28,066 bases of DNA from Bacteroidales bacterium H3 (GTDB taxonomy: Bacteria; Bacteroidota; Bacteroidia; Bacteroidales; Muribaculaceae). The notes below the pieces were generated by a model. That model worked only from the letters and a program-made list of their open reading frames with translations. It searched no databases and was not told the origin of the DNA. Within the stretch, counting starts at the first letter, position 1. The number at the start of each line of letters is the position of its first letter. Location: positions 1-28,066 of the forward strand of contig DAAN01000018.1 in the NCBI GenBank assembly GCA_001701135.1, read 5' to 3'. This document shows, one piece after another, positions 7,812-16,102 of this stretch. Made by a program: the position numbers and the translations under genes.

Positions 7812-8780
7812 TCATTCGGCGACGATGGTCACCTTGTCGCCGCCAAACACTCCCAGGCCGAGCTTGCCCATGAAGAGCTTGATGGCGGCCTGGGCCCTGA
7901 CTGAGTTGCCCGCCTCGTCGAGGGGCGGAGCGAACGCTGCGACGCCGAACAGGCCGGGCATTACGCCCATGACGCCGCCCCCGACCCCGGTTTTGGCCGG
8001 AATCCCCGAAGTGTAGAGCCAGTCGCCCGTATTCTGGTAGAACCCTACTGACGCTATCATAGTTGTTATTTTAGGGGAGATTCCGGGGTCGAACACCTGC
8101 TTGCCGGTTACGGGATTGAGGCCGTTGTTGGCGATGGTCGCGCCCATTATGGCGAGCTGCGAGGAGGTGATGCCGAGCGAGCACTGGCGAGTGTAGAGGT
8201 CGAGACTCATGTCGACCTCGTCGTATATGCGTCCATAATTCTTCAGGAGCCACGAGATAGCGCGGTTATTGAAATTTGTAGCCGTTTCGCTTTCATAAAG
8301 ATCGTCGAGAAGCACCGGCGCGGAGCCGCAGAGGTCAGCGATATTGCCGGTGATGGCTTTCCATTTCTCGGCCGCATCGCCCTGCGGGGCGATCAACGAG
8401 CACGCCGAGATGGCTCCGGCGTTGACCAGCGGAGTCGACGGATGGTCGTTTTCCAGAAGTATGGCGAAAATGGAATTGAACGGAAGCCCGGTGGCGTCGG
8501 CCCCGATCCGTTCGAGCACACCCTTTGGAGTATGCTGGATCATGGCGAGAATCGCCGTCGGGACCTTCGACACCGACTCGATACCGAAGCGGTATTCCGT
8601 ATCGCCGAAACCGAAAGATGTGCCGTCGGCGAGCGTCACGCTCAGGCCGAAAAGCTCAGGGTCGATATTGGCCAGATACGGGATATAGCTGGCGTTAGCA
8701 CCCCCCTTGACATTTTTCGCCTCGGCGTATGCCTCCGCGGCAGCCTGCTTGATCTGAGCGAAAGTAATCTTTCTTTCCAT
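7812..8780 (-). CDS. glsA: Glutaminase GlsA
   Basis: This 322-residue enzyme hydrolyses glutamine to glutamate and ammonia. In an acid-resistance setting the ammonia neutralises protons directly and the glutamate feeds the decarboxylase. It has the serine-type beta-lactamase-like fold signature of this family: S-V-S-K in FGIESVSKV (S69 and K72 counted from the ATG at 8780) and VNAGAIS in the middle. The length is close to the 308-310 residues of E. coli YbaS and YneH. ATG 8780 is preferred over the TTG at 8786. It lies between gadB and gadC on the same strand, an arrangement seen in other gut Bacteroidetes. A strong hairpin in the upstream spacer may reduce its expression relative to gadB. 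Confidence 0.95.
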   Translation of the reverse strand: MERKITFAQIKQAAAEAYAEAKNVKGGANASYIPYLANIDPELFGLSVTLADGTSFGFGDTEYRFGIESVSKVPTAILAMIQHTPKGVLERIGADATGLPFNSIFAILLENDHPSTPLVNAGAISACSLIAPQGDAAEKWKAITGNIADLCGSAPVLLDDLYESETATNFNNRAISWLLKNYGRIYDEVDMSLDLYTRQCSLGITSSQLAIMGATIANNGLNPVTGKQVFDPGISPKITTMIASVGFYQNTGDWLYTSGIPAKTGVGGGVMGVMPGLFGVAAFAPPLDEAGNSVRAQAAIKLFMGKLGLGVFGGDKVTIVAE

Positions 8781-8813
8781 AGTCAACAGTTGATTTGTTT
8801 AGTTGAAAGGAAA

Positions 8814-8858
8814 CGCGGCAGACGGCCGGTCTCGTTTCCTGATATGCCGTCTGCCGCG
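8814..8858 (-). terminator. Strong hairpin between gadB and glsA
   Basis: A 13-bp perfect GC-rich stem (8814-8826 with 8846-8858) sits in the 129-base gap between gadB and glsA. On the minus strand it is followed by TTTCCTTT, an imperfect T tract; on the plus strand by GCTGACTTTTTT. It is probably a partial terminator or a stabilising structure at the gadB message end. A second small GC hairpin (8879-8885 with 8888-8894) lies between it and the gadB stop. Confidence 0.65.
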
Positions 8859-8909
8859 CTGACTTTTTTCCGTCACTCCCGCGCCGGGGCGCGGAACCGC
8901 GGATTCGCT

Positions 8910-10334
8910 TTACTTACCTGTATGATTGAACGACTTGCTTACGAGTGGAACGTTCTTCTCCATCGCGATGCGGGTCGAGGTCGGGTATTCAAGAGCATTA
9001 AGCTCTGCAACGGCGGCTTTGATGTCGTGGAGCAGCTCGTCACACATGTCGCGGCTGAAGCCCTGCTTGCATAGCACTCGCATGACAACCATGTCCTGGA
9101 TGTTGACCGGCATGGCGTAGGCGGGCACCATCCATCCATGCTGGGCGAGTTTGTCCTGAAGGTCGTAGAGCGTCCACTTGGCGTCTTTCTGGACCTCGGG
9201 CTTCATCAGCCAGGTTACGATCGGATTGGGAACCTCGGGCGAGTAAGGAACGAACTCGGGGAAAGCGGCAATCTGCTCGTGGAAGTAGTTCGCGATCTGC
9301 ATCGAGTTATACTGCACGTTCTTGTAACCTTCGAATCCGAGGCGGATGAAGTTGTAGTACTGGCCGAGAATCTGCGCCGCCGGGCGGGAGTAATTAAGGC
9401 CTACCTGGGTAACTTCGGCGCCGAGATAGTCAACGGTAAACGACATGTCGGCGGGAAGGTACTGCTTGTCTTTCCATACAACCCATCCCAGGCCCGGGTA
9501 AACGAGGCCGAACTTATGGCCTGAGGTGCTGATGGAGAGCACCCATTTCAGACGGAAGTCCCATTTCTTGTCGGGATATATGAACGGCAGGATGAAGCCG
9601 CCGGTGGCCGCATCGATATGAATGCAGACCTCGTTGCCGGTCTCGGCATTGTACTTGTCGATGGCGGCGTCGAGGGCCTCCACATCATCGTTAAGACCGG
9701 TCCAGGTAACGCCCTGGATTGCCACGATGCAGATTGTGTTCTCGTCGCACATCTTGAGGGCGGCATCGATGTCGAGGGTCGTATGCTCCTTCGACAGAGG
9801 CACCTGTCGCATCTCGATGTTCCACAAGGTAGCAAACTTCTCCCATACGACCTGGTAACCGGCGGAGATTACGAAGTTAGGCTTGTCATAAGGTTTGCCG
9901 GCCTTCTTGCGGCGCTCGATCCAGCGCTTCCAGGCGGCAATACCGCCCAGCATGCAGGCCTCGGAGGAGCCGATTGCCAGTGCACCCGTCTTCCACTTAT
10001 TCTGTTCGGGGGTGTTCCACAGATTAGCCATGATGTTGATGCACTTCTGGCACATCACGGCCACGCGGGGATATTCCGTCTCGTCGATATAGTTTATGTC
10101 GATAGCCTCGTTCATAAGCTTGGTGGCGTACTCATCCATATAGGTAGTTACGAACGTGGCGAGGTTCAGGCGGGGCTGAGTCTGCGCAAAAGTCTCGTCT
10201 TTGACCATCTGGTAAGCCACTTGCGGCGTTGTAGGGCCGTCAGGTATTTTCTCAACGGGAGCCTGTTTGAGCATGGCGTCTTGTCCGAATGGATCGCTTT
10301 TAGCGTCGCCCTGACGATAATTGGGGTCAATCAT
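8910..10334 (-). CDS. gadB: Glutamate decarboxylase GadB
   Basis: This 474-residue PLP enzyme converts glutamate to GABA and CO2, consuming a cytoplasmic proton. The cofactor lysine is K274 in STSGHKFG, preceded by the PLP-contacting aspartate D241 in HIDAATGG. The length fits the bacterial enzyme (E. coli 466). The C-terminus ends SFNHTGK; E. coli GadB ends in a similar His-Thr pair whose histidine blocks the active site at neutral pH, so H471 probably gives the same acid-only activity. It is the first gene of gadB-glsA-gadC. The ATG at 10334 fits the family's N-terminus. No exact TAnnTTTG match was found upstream, so its promoter may rely on an activator or another sigma factor. Confidence 0.97.
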   Translation of the reverse strand: MIDPNYRQGDAKSDPFGQDAMLKQAPVEKIPDGPTTPQVAYQMVKDETFAQTQPRLNLATFVTTYMDEYATKLMNEAIDINYIDETEYPRVAVMCQKCINIMANLWNTPEQNKWKTGALAIGSSEACMLGGIAAWKRWIERRKKAGKPYDKPNFVISAGYQVVWEKFATLWNIEMRQVPLSKEHTTLDIDAALKMCDENTICIVAIQGVTWTGLNDDVEALDAAIDKYNAETGNEVCIHIDAATGGFILPFIYPDKKWDFRLKWVLSISTSGHKFGLVYPGLGWVVWKDKQYLPADMSFTVDYLGAEVTQVGLNYSRPAAQILGQYYNFIRLGFEGYKNVQYNSMQIANYFHEQIAAFPEFVPYSPEVPNPIVTWLMKPEVQKDAKWTLYDLQDKLAQHGWMVPAYAMPVNIQDMVVMRVLCKQGFSRDMCDELLHDIKAAVAELNALEYPTSTRIAMEKNVPLVSKSFNHTGK

Positions 10335-10687
10335 AACAAATAATATTAATTTGAAGTTGGTAATATCTTATGTATTCCTGATAATGTTTTTCATTGCGTC
10401 GCCCTTATTGCCGGGGCGGGTCGTTTCTCATAATCATAAAACACCTCGTGGATAAAATAGTTAGATGGGATGACACGTTTTTTTTTACCGGAGGGGCATT
10501 TGCCGCTTTACGGGAGGGGTTCGCGCGATATAAAATTGGGGAGGAGAGCGTTTTTTGCAAATTTTGCAGGGCTGTATTCTTCGTGGAATACAGGCTCAAA
10601 CCGAGTTTATACATGGCAGAAATCGGCTCAACACGAACTGATAATCCAATAGATTTTAGTAATTTTGAACCGATAAAACTTTCTTAT
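10335..10687. other. Divergent control region, gadB / phosphoethanolamine transferase
   Basis: 353 bases separate the two divergent starts. The plus frame is open from 10394, but the first 98 codons show no family features and I do not count them as coding. A small palindrome GCAAATTTTGC is at 10557-10567, and an exact TAATTTTG lies at 10660-10667. No transcription-factor site is recognised. Confidence 0.5.
10660..10667 (+). promoter_or_regulatory. -7 element of the phosphoethanolamine transferase gene
   Basis: TAATTTTG matches TAnnTTTG and lies 20 bases before the ATG at 10688. This favours that start over the in-frame starts at 10394 or 10613, because transcripts from here would exclude them. 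Confidence 0.45.
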
Positions 10688-12457
10688 ATGACGCAAGAGC
10701 TGAAATTCTTCCCAAGGTGGAGTTTTTTAAAGTATATACCTCGTATTCACAAGTTGAATTTGCAATCTGAATTGGAATCACTCTTTAAGTTTTCGCGCAG
10801 CATTTTTTTTCTACGAGTGTGGCTCTTATTGTTCTTACTTTCCATCCTTGGATGTATCGACAGTTTCTATTCTGACATTATCGACCTACCGCGTACCGCC
10901 AGATATCTGCTGTGCGGATTTACATGCGTTTTTAAATCCACACTGCTTACTCTTGCATTGTTTTATAGTCGCAGATGCAAGCCGTTGTTGACGGGGGTGG
11001 TGGCAATAATTGGAATCTATTGTATTCTCTGCCTCCTTAATGGCATAAGTTATCTTCTATATGGGATGGGAATCACAATCAAGCTCTTTACGATTCTTTC
11101 ACAGACAAATCACTCCGAGGTCGTTGAATTTATTCCCACTCTGTTCCACAACCTTTATGCTTGCTTCTTGACTCCTCAGTGTGCCGTCATCATCACAATA
11201 ATAGCTTTATTGTTTGTGGCCTGTAATTATATCCCGTCTAAAGTTTTTGCAGTCGTCACCACTATCATATCTTTGATCGGTTTCGGGGCTTTCATTATGA
11301 TAATTTCATGTGCAGAAGCCGGTCGTATGAATTTTTCCGTTTTCGCGAGAACCGCAAAATCGTGCATACAGGCATATCAGGAAAACAGACAGGTCAAAGC
11401 TCTTATGGACAGCGATAGGGAGATTCCCTACGTTGAAACTATCGACAGCAAGGCTTTGTGCGACATTGTCCTTGTCATAGGCGAATCCGCATCCCGCAAT
11501 CATCACTCAATATATGGTTACCCTCTTGCCACCAGCCCACACATGAAAAATCTGGGCGATAGCCTCATTATATTCACAGATGCCATAGCCTCCTCAACCA
11601 CAACGGCTTTTAACATCAACCGAATCCTGACTTTTCTTTCCGATTCCGACGATGCAACCCGGTGGTCCGAGAGTCCCTCTTTGTTTGATATATTCAGCCA
11701 CACCGATTATAAGACCGCATGGATATCAAATCAAGAAAAAAGCGGCACATGGAGCAATAACACAATCGCATTGATCCGCAATGCCGACACGACCATTTTT
11801 GCAGGCGGCACAAGCTCAGATGACGCTACACTTCAGAAACACGATGACATATTGCTCCCCTATGTTGAAAGGTTCATGAAGCAGTCCGAGATTCCCAAAT
11901 TAATCGGAATACATCTGATGGGGTCACATACTCTATATAGGCGTCGCTATCCGGCGGCTTTCAGGCATTTCAGTGCCGACTCGGTGATGGCAGTCTCCAA
12001 CCGCCGTATAAGCCGCGACATGGCCGGAACAATTGCCGAATATGACAACAGCATAGCGTTCACAGATTCCCTACTTAGCCGGATAATCGGAATGTCTGCC
12101 GTTTCCGAACGCCCTGCCGTGGTTATATATTTCTCCGACCATGGAGAGAACGTATATGACGGCGGCGATTTCATCGGGCGCGACGAGCTGCACGTAGAGG
12201 TCCCTTTCTTAGTTTATCCAAACAAGGCGTTCAGACAAAAATATCCCGTGATGTCCGAAATACTGAGTTCCGTTTCCGACAAACCTTTCTCCACAGCCAA
12301 TGTGATTCATATGATCCTGACACTGTCAGGCACGTCATACAGACTTTATGCTGACTCGCTTGACATAATTTCGCCACGATACAGAATCCGGCCGAGATAT
12401 GTGGATGACCATATATGGAAATACGAAAATTGTGTCACACTTAAAAAAACGACATAG
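10688..12457 (+). CDS. Phosphoethanolamine transferase-like membrane sulfatase-fold enzyme
   Basis: This 589-residue protein resembles EptA/Mcr-type enzymes, which move phosphoethanolamine from phosphatidylethanolamine to lipid A or other glycans at the periplasmic face. An N-terminal membrane domain of about five helices (residues 35-240) precedes a periplasmic alkaline-phosphatase-fold domain. Metal and catalytic motifs: VIGES (E266), SSTTT with the probable nucleophile among T304-T306, HLMGSH (409-414) and FSDHGE (D484, H485). Family length is 530-600. The start is uncertain; the promoter element suggests ATG 10688. Base composition is more AT-rich than the neighbouring gad genes. It is divergent from gadB, hinting at a shared envelope or acid stress role, which is inference. 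A target other than lipid A is possible. Confidence 0.85.
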   Translation: MTQELKFFPRWSFLKYIPRIHKLNLQSELESLFKFSRSIFFLRVWLLLFLLSILGCIDSFYSDIIDLPRTARYLLCGFTCVFKSTLLTLALFYSRRCKPLLTGVVAIIGIYCILCLLNGISYLLYGMGITIKLFTILSQTNHSEVVEFIPTLFHNLYACFLTPQCAVIITIIALLFVACNYIPSKVFAVVTTIISLIGFGAFIMIISCAEAGRMNFSVFARTAKSCIQAYQENRQVKALMDSDREIPYVETIDSKALCDIVLVIGESASRNHHSIYGYPLATSPHMKNLGDSLIIFTDAIASSTTTAFNINRILTFLSDSDDATRWSESPSLFDIFSHTDYKTAWISNQEKSGTWSNNTIALIRNADTTIFAGGTSSDDATLQKHDDILLPYVERFMKQSEIPKLIGIHLMGSHTLYRRRYPAAFRHFSADSVMAVSNRRISRDMAGTIAEYDNSIAFTDSLLSRIIGMSAVSERPAVVIYFSDHGENVYDGGDFIGRDELHVEVPFLVYPNKAFRQKYPVMSEILSSVSDKPFSTANVIHMILTLSGTSYRLYADSLDIISPRYRIRPRYVDDHIWKYENCVTLKKTT

Positions 12458-12525
12458 TAACCTATTAATGTCATTGTAACGCTTCCGGCTGGGTGTTGGT
12501 TCTCTGTACACTACAATTACACAGC

Positions 12526-12565
12526 AGCCGCCTATGCGGCCCTTCCGTGAGGGGCATAGGCGGCT
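12526..12565. terminator. Bidirectional hairpin between convergent genes
   Basis: A 12-bp perfect stem (12526-12537 with 12554-12565) with inner pairing CCCT/AGGG lies between the stops at 12457 and 12596. Neither side has a long T tract, so it may act as a weak terminator or message-end protector. Confidence 0.6.
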
Positions 12566-12595
12566 TATGTGCGGGAATCGTCTGAAACAGAGCGA

Positions 12596-13852
12596 TTATT
12601 TTACAAGGACTTTTTTGCCGGAAGTGATGTAGAGGCCTGCGGGAAGGCCGTCGGTGCCATTGTCAGATACTTTCACACCGTGGATATTGAAGACGGCCTT
12701 GTCGGCGGTCACGTCAGAATCGGAGGCGACGGCTGAGATGCCCGAGTCTTCGACATATACTATTTTGCCACTGGCGGTCCAGTGTTTGCAATATTCAGTT
12801 TCACGGCTCTCGAGAGAGCCTACATAGGGAAGGCAACCTTGCTGCACTGCGTTGCCGCCGCGGGTGTAGTCGGCGATGACATAGCTTGTGGTAGGTTCGG
12901 CCTCGGGAAGCGACGGAGTGCCGGCCATTGTAGGCGATATGATGGTGGTGACACCCTCGACGGGACGGAAAACCACCATCACGTCGGAATTGATCACGGG
13001 TGCATCCTTCCCTTGGGCGGGCGCGAATTCGATAGAATACCAATAACTTCCCTGATAAGTGTCATACTTCTGGATGGCGCTGTTGACATAGGTGGCGAGC
13101 TTGTCGCCGAGAGTGCCGTCGGCTTCGAACTTATAGATGTCGGCCTCGACCTGATTCTCCTCGATAGTGGCGCCTGTGAATATCAGAGCCATGCGGAGGG
13201 CGTCGAAGCGGTAAGGAGCACCGCCATAGCGGAAAAGCTCACCCCAGCCCTTGATCGCCACGTCGGAGATTTTGAGCGGATATTCATCGGCGAAATTTTT
13301 GCCTGCTTCATCATAGTTCACGGCAAGCGCAGCGACATTGAAGAACTCACTGTTGATCTTCGCCACATTGAGATTGGTGGCATAGAATTTCTCATAGTAG
13401 CCCTGACCAAACAGGATTCCGCCTCGTGCCATGCTATAGGTACCTTGGCCGCCATAGCCCTGGGCAAACAGGAACGGAGCGTCGACAACTTTGAGTTCGG
13501 GCACGTTCATCACAATGTCCTCATTGCTGGCCTCAACCTCCTTGCCGGCGGCATTGACATAGGTCCACTCATAGTCGTTGTAGTCGAGATCAATGTCGGT
13601 GCTGAATGTGATATCGACTTTGCAGGGTGCCACTCCGTATTCCGGCACGTCGTAAGAACTGTTGTTCATCGGAAGACCCAGATAGAACACTCCGGCCGGG
13701 GCGGGATAGAAAACTTCGTAATCATTGGTGGCCTGAGTCACCGCGCTTCCATAGCTTTTTACAGCGCATGCACCCGCCTTAACCGTCGGGGTGGCAGCGC
13801 CGGCCGACAGCGCAAGAGCAGCGACCGCAGAAAGAGTAAGAATTTTGTTCAT
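12596..13852 (-). CDS. Secreted protein of unknown function, paralogue A
   Basis: I do not recognise a named family for this 418-residue protein. A signal peptide is clear (residues 1-19, MNKILTLSAVAALALSAGA). The middle is probably beta-rich, with segments PAGVFYLGLP, YEWTYVN and MVVFRPVEGVTTIISPTMAG. The last 35 residues (VFNIHGVKV ... LPAGLYITSGKKVLVK) have the form of the Bacteroidetes C-terminal sorting-type tail, suggesting export across the outer membrane or surface display, if a type IX-like system exists in this organism. It is 52 bases downstream of a paralogue on the same strand, with shared N-terminal, central and tail segments, so the pair arose by tandem duplication and is probably co-transcribed. 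Function is not predictable. Confidence 0.8.
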   Translation of the reverse strand: MNKILTLSAVAALALSAGAATPTVKAGACAVKSYGSAVTQATNDYEVFYPAPAGVFYLGLPMNNSSYDVPEYGVAPCKVDITFSTDIDLDYNDYEWTYVNAAGKEVEASNEDIVMNVPELKVVDAPFLFAQGYGGQGTYSMARGGILFGQGYYEKFYATNLNVAKINSEFFNVAALAVNYDEAGKNFADEYPLKISDVAIKGWGELFRYGGAPYRFDALRMALIFTGATIEENQVEADIYKFEADGTLGDKLATYVNSAIQKYDTYQGSYWYSIEFAPAQGKDAPVINSDVMVVFRPVEGVTTIISPTMAGTPSLPEAEPTTSYVIADYTRGGNAVQQGCLPYVGSLESRETEYCKHWTASGKIVYVEDSGISAVASDSDVTADKAVFNIHGVKVSDNGTDGLPAGLYITSGKKVLVK

Positions 13853-13904
13853 ATACGTTGATTGGTTTTATAGGATATTTCGGTTATAACGGGGATACCG
13901 GTTT

Positions 13905-15146
13905 TTATCGTTTCATGATTTTCTTACCCCCGGAAATGTAAATACCTGCAGGGAAGCGGTCTATATCGGCGGCAGTGCCCACCTTCACACCGCTTACGTT
14001 GTAGACAGGTGCGTCGGGATCTGCATCGGCCTCGACAGTTACAACGCCGATACCGGCCTGCGGTTTCTCATACGACCCTTTCACACCTATGGCCCAGTGG
14101 TTGAGGAATCCGGCGCTGGTGTCATCGTCGTTTGTCACCTCGGTGCCGAAGAAATCCATGCACTGCAGCGGCGCCTTCTTGCCGGTGAAACTGAACGTGG
14201 CATAGAGCGATGCGGTGCCCATGTTGGAGGCCCGGTAATGCTTCTGCAGCGGCATCATGGGAGAGAAACGTGTGGCCTTCCCCTCGGCCGGAAGCACCAC
14301 CACCTGCATGGCGGAGGTTACAAACACCGGCTCGGCGGGGCGAAACGACACGTAGTAGCGGTTGTCGCCGAGAGCGACAACCTCATCGGTTGCAAGCTTT
14401 GCTATCTCGGTCTTGTAATCCACACTTGTCCTCTCGCGGTGGAACACCTTCACGGCAATGTCGGCGGTGGTGAGGGGCTGCTCGCTGTAGACCATAGCGT
14501 TGATAGCCTCGAGATAGAAATCGCCGCAATCGTAGAACGACTCACCGAAACCATAAACAGTAATATCGGTGAAAAGACTGCCGGCCATCGCCATGTTGAG
14601 ATAGGCTGTGGCATTGGGATCGTTGGTCGACAGAAGTTCGTTGGCATTGCCCACAGTGGTAGTGAGTCCGGGACTGTAATTGACAGCAAAATTCTTCCAT
14701 GTGCCATATTCGCCATATTTGATACCGTCGGCCGCAAGCGTGTACGATGCGTCGACCGTCCCCATGTCGGCCTTCAGAAGAGGAGCGGAATATAGACCGG
14801 CCTCCTTGATGCGGAACTGGAAATTAGCCATTGTCGATGTGGCGGTCTTTTCCACGCCATGCTCATTTTTTGAGACAGGATATGTCCACACAAAAGGCGT
14901 GGATTCCGGCGTAAGCTCGGCCTGGGTTGAGAGCCATTTTCCGACAGGCGCATAGGCATAATCGCCGTTGAAATCGCCATTGCGATCCATTCCGGCGAAT
15001 GTGACCCCTTCGGGCGTGTGATAATAAACATCTACAGAGGGCGCCGCGGTCACTGCGGCCTTGGGTTTCAACATTGTGGAGCCCTGTGAGGCTAAGGTGC
15101 AGAGCAATGCACCGAAAGCAACAAATGTGATTCTATAAAGTGACAT
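13905..15146 (-). CDS. Secreted protein of unknown function, paralogue B
   Basis: This 413-residue protein is similar in layout to its downstream neighbour. A signal sequence starts at ATG 15146 (MSLYRITFVAFGALLCTLAS), preferred over an in-frame GTG at 15182 that would put 12 polar residues before it. Shared segments with the neighbour include HTPEGVTFAG, FVWTYPVSK and VVVLPAEGKATRFSPMMPL, and the tail VYNVSGVKV ... FPAGIYISGGKKIMKR, which resembles a type IX sorting-type tail. The pair is diverged rather than recent: identity is patchy. It is the first gene of the two-gene unit. A weak TTACTTTG upstream may be its -7 element. No catalytic motif or binding domain was recognised. Confidence 0.8.
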   Translation of the reverse strand: MSLYRITFVAFGALLCTLASQGSTMLKPKAAVTAAPSVDVYYHTPEGVTFAGMDRNGDFNGDYAYAPVGKWLSTQAELTPESTPFVWTYPVSKNEHGVEKTATSTMANFQFRIKEAGLYSAPLLKADMGTVDASYTLAADGIKYGEYGTWKNFAVNYSPGLTTTVGNANELLSTNDPNATAYLNMAMAGSLFTDITVYGFGESFYDCGDFYLEAINAMVYSEQPLTTADIAVKVFHRERTSVDYKTEIAKLATDEVVALGDNRYYVSFRPAEPVFVTSAMQVVVLPAEGKATRFSPMMPLQKHYRASNMGTASLYATFSFTGKKAPLQCMDFFGTEVTNDDDTSAGFLNHWAIGVKGSYEKPQAGIGVVTVEADADPDAPVYNVSGVKVGTAADIDRFPAGIYISGGKKIMKR

Positions 15147-15266
15147 TTTCGGTAATGAGGTACTGAATTTTGCCAGATTCACGCTTCAGCTGGCATTTTG
15201 CCACAAAGTAACAAATAATAATCCAATTATGCAACGAAAATCTATATTATCAAAGAAAAAAGGCTG

Positions 15267-15956
15267 TCAGCCGAGATATGTATCGGCCACGGGGTTGTGG
15301 CGGTCGTCGAGGGTGAACACCCATGGACGGCCAGTGGGAATCTCAAGTTTCATCACCTCGTCGGGCGAGAGATGCCGCAACATCATCACCAGCCCTCGCA
15401 GCGAATTGCCGTGAGCCACCACAAGCACAGTGTGGTAAAGGGGCAGACGCGGGCGAATGATCTCGTCCCATGCCGGCCGCACACGCTCTATGGCGTCGCG
15501 AAGCGATTCGGTCAGCGGCAGATCGTCGTCGCTGAGATCGTCGTACATCGCCTCATGGCCGGGCCATCGCTCATCGTCGACGGTCAGCGCCGGCGGCTGC
15601 ACATCGTAGCTGCGCCGCCAGATATGAACCTGTTCGTCGCCATATTTTTTTGCCGTATCGGCCTTGTTCAGCCCCTGCAGCGCACCATAATGCCGCTCGT
15701 TGAGATGCCAGTCCTTGATCACGGGCACCCAGTCGCGATGCATCTCTGCGGCGGCTATGTTGAGCGTGTGGATAGCGCGCCGCAGATACGACGTGACGAA
15801 AAACGCAGGTTCCAGCCCAGCCTTTCGGATCAGGGCGCCAGCCTGCCGGGCCTCCCGGCGTCCCTGCTCCGAGAGATCCACATCGGTCCATCCGGTAAAA
15901 CGGTTCTCGAGATTCCACTGGCTCTGCCCGTGTCGCAACAATATCAGTTTGCTCAT
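15267..15956 (-). CDS. gpmA: 2,3-bisphosphoglycerate-dependent phosphoglycerate mutase
   Basis: This 229-residue cytoplasmic enzyme interconverts 3- and 2-phosphoglycerate in glycolysis and gluconeogenesis. The phosphohistidine motif LLRHGQSQWN (H9) is at the N-terminus, with ENRFTGWTDVDLSEQG following, E87 in LNERHYGALQG, and the second histidine H182 in VVAHGNSLRG. The length and motif order match bacterial GpmA. The protein starts at ATG 15956 and is transcribed toward the secreted-protein pair, 120 bases before the latter's start, with no clear terminator between. Its presence matters for the gene at 18352-19602, which belongs to the unrelated cofactor-independent mutase superfamily and so need not serve glycolysis. 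Confidence 0.95.
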   Translation of the reverse strand: MSKLILLRHGQSQWNLENRFTGWTDVDLSEQGRREARQAGALIRKAGLEPAFFVTSYLRRAIHTLNIAAAEMHRDWVPVIKDWHLNERHYGALQGLNKADTAKKYGDEQVHIWRRSYDVQPPALTVDDERWPGHEAMYDDLSDDDLPLTESLRDAIERVRPAWDEIIRPRLPLYHTVLVVAHGNSLRGLVMMLRHLSPDEVMKLEIPTGRPWVFTLDDRHNPVADTYLG

Positions 15957-16102
15957 AAAAAAAATCTGCTTTTTGTTTCACAAATAGAACACACCACCCC
16001 TCCATCCGGTTTAACGAATTTTCGCTACAGCGTTAAACTAATTATACCGCCGATTGTCTTAACTGATAAACAACACATCTTTTCAACTCACACAAAGGAA
16101 TT

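Noticed and set aside
10394..10687. N-terminal extension of 98 codons to the phosphoethanolamine transferase
   Set aside because: The extension has no membrane or family features and a -7 promoter element lies at its end, so the start at 10688 is preferred.
12782..13861. Plus-strand open frame of 359 codons
   Set aside because: Antisense to the secreted paralogue A, which has a signal peptide and sorting-type tail. No independent support.
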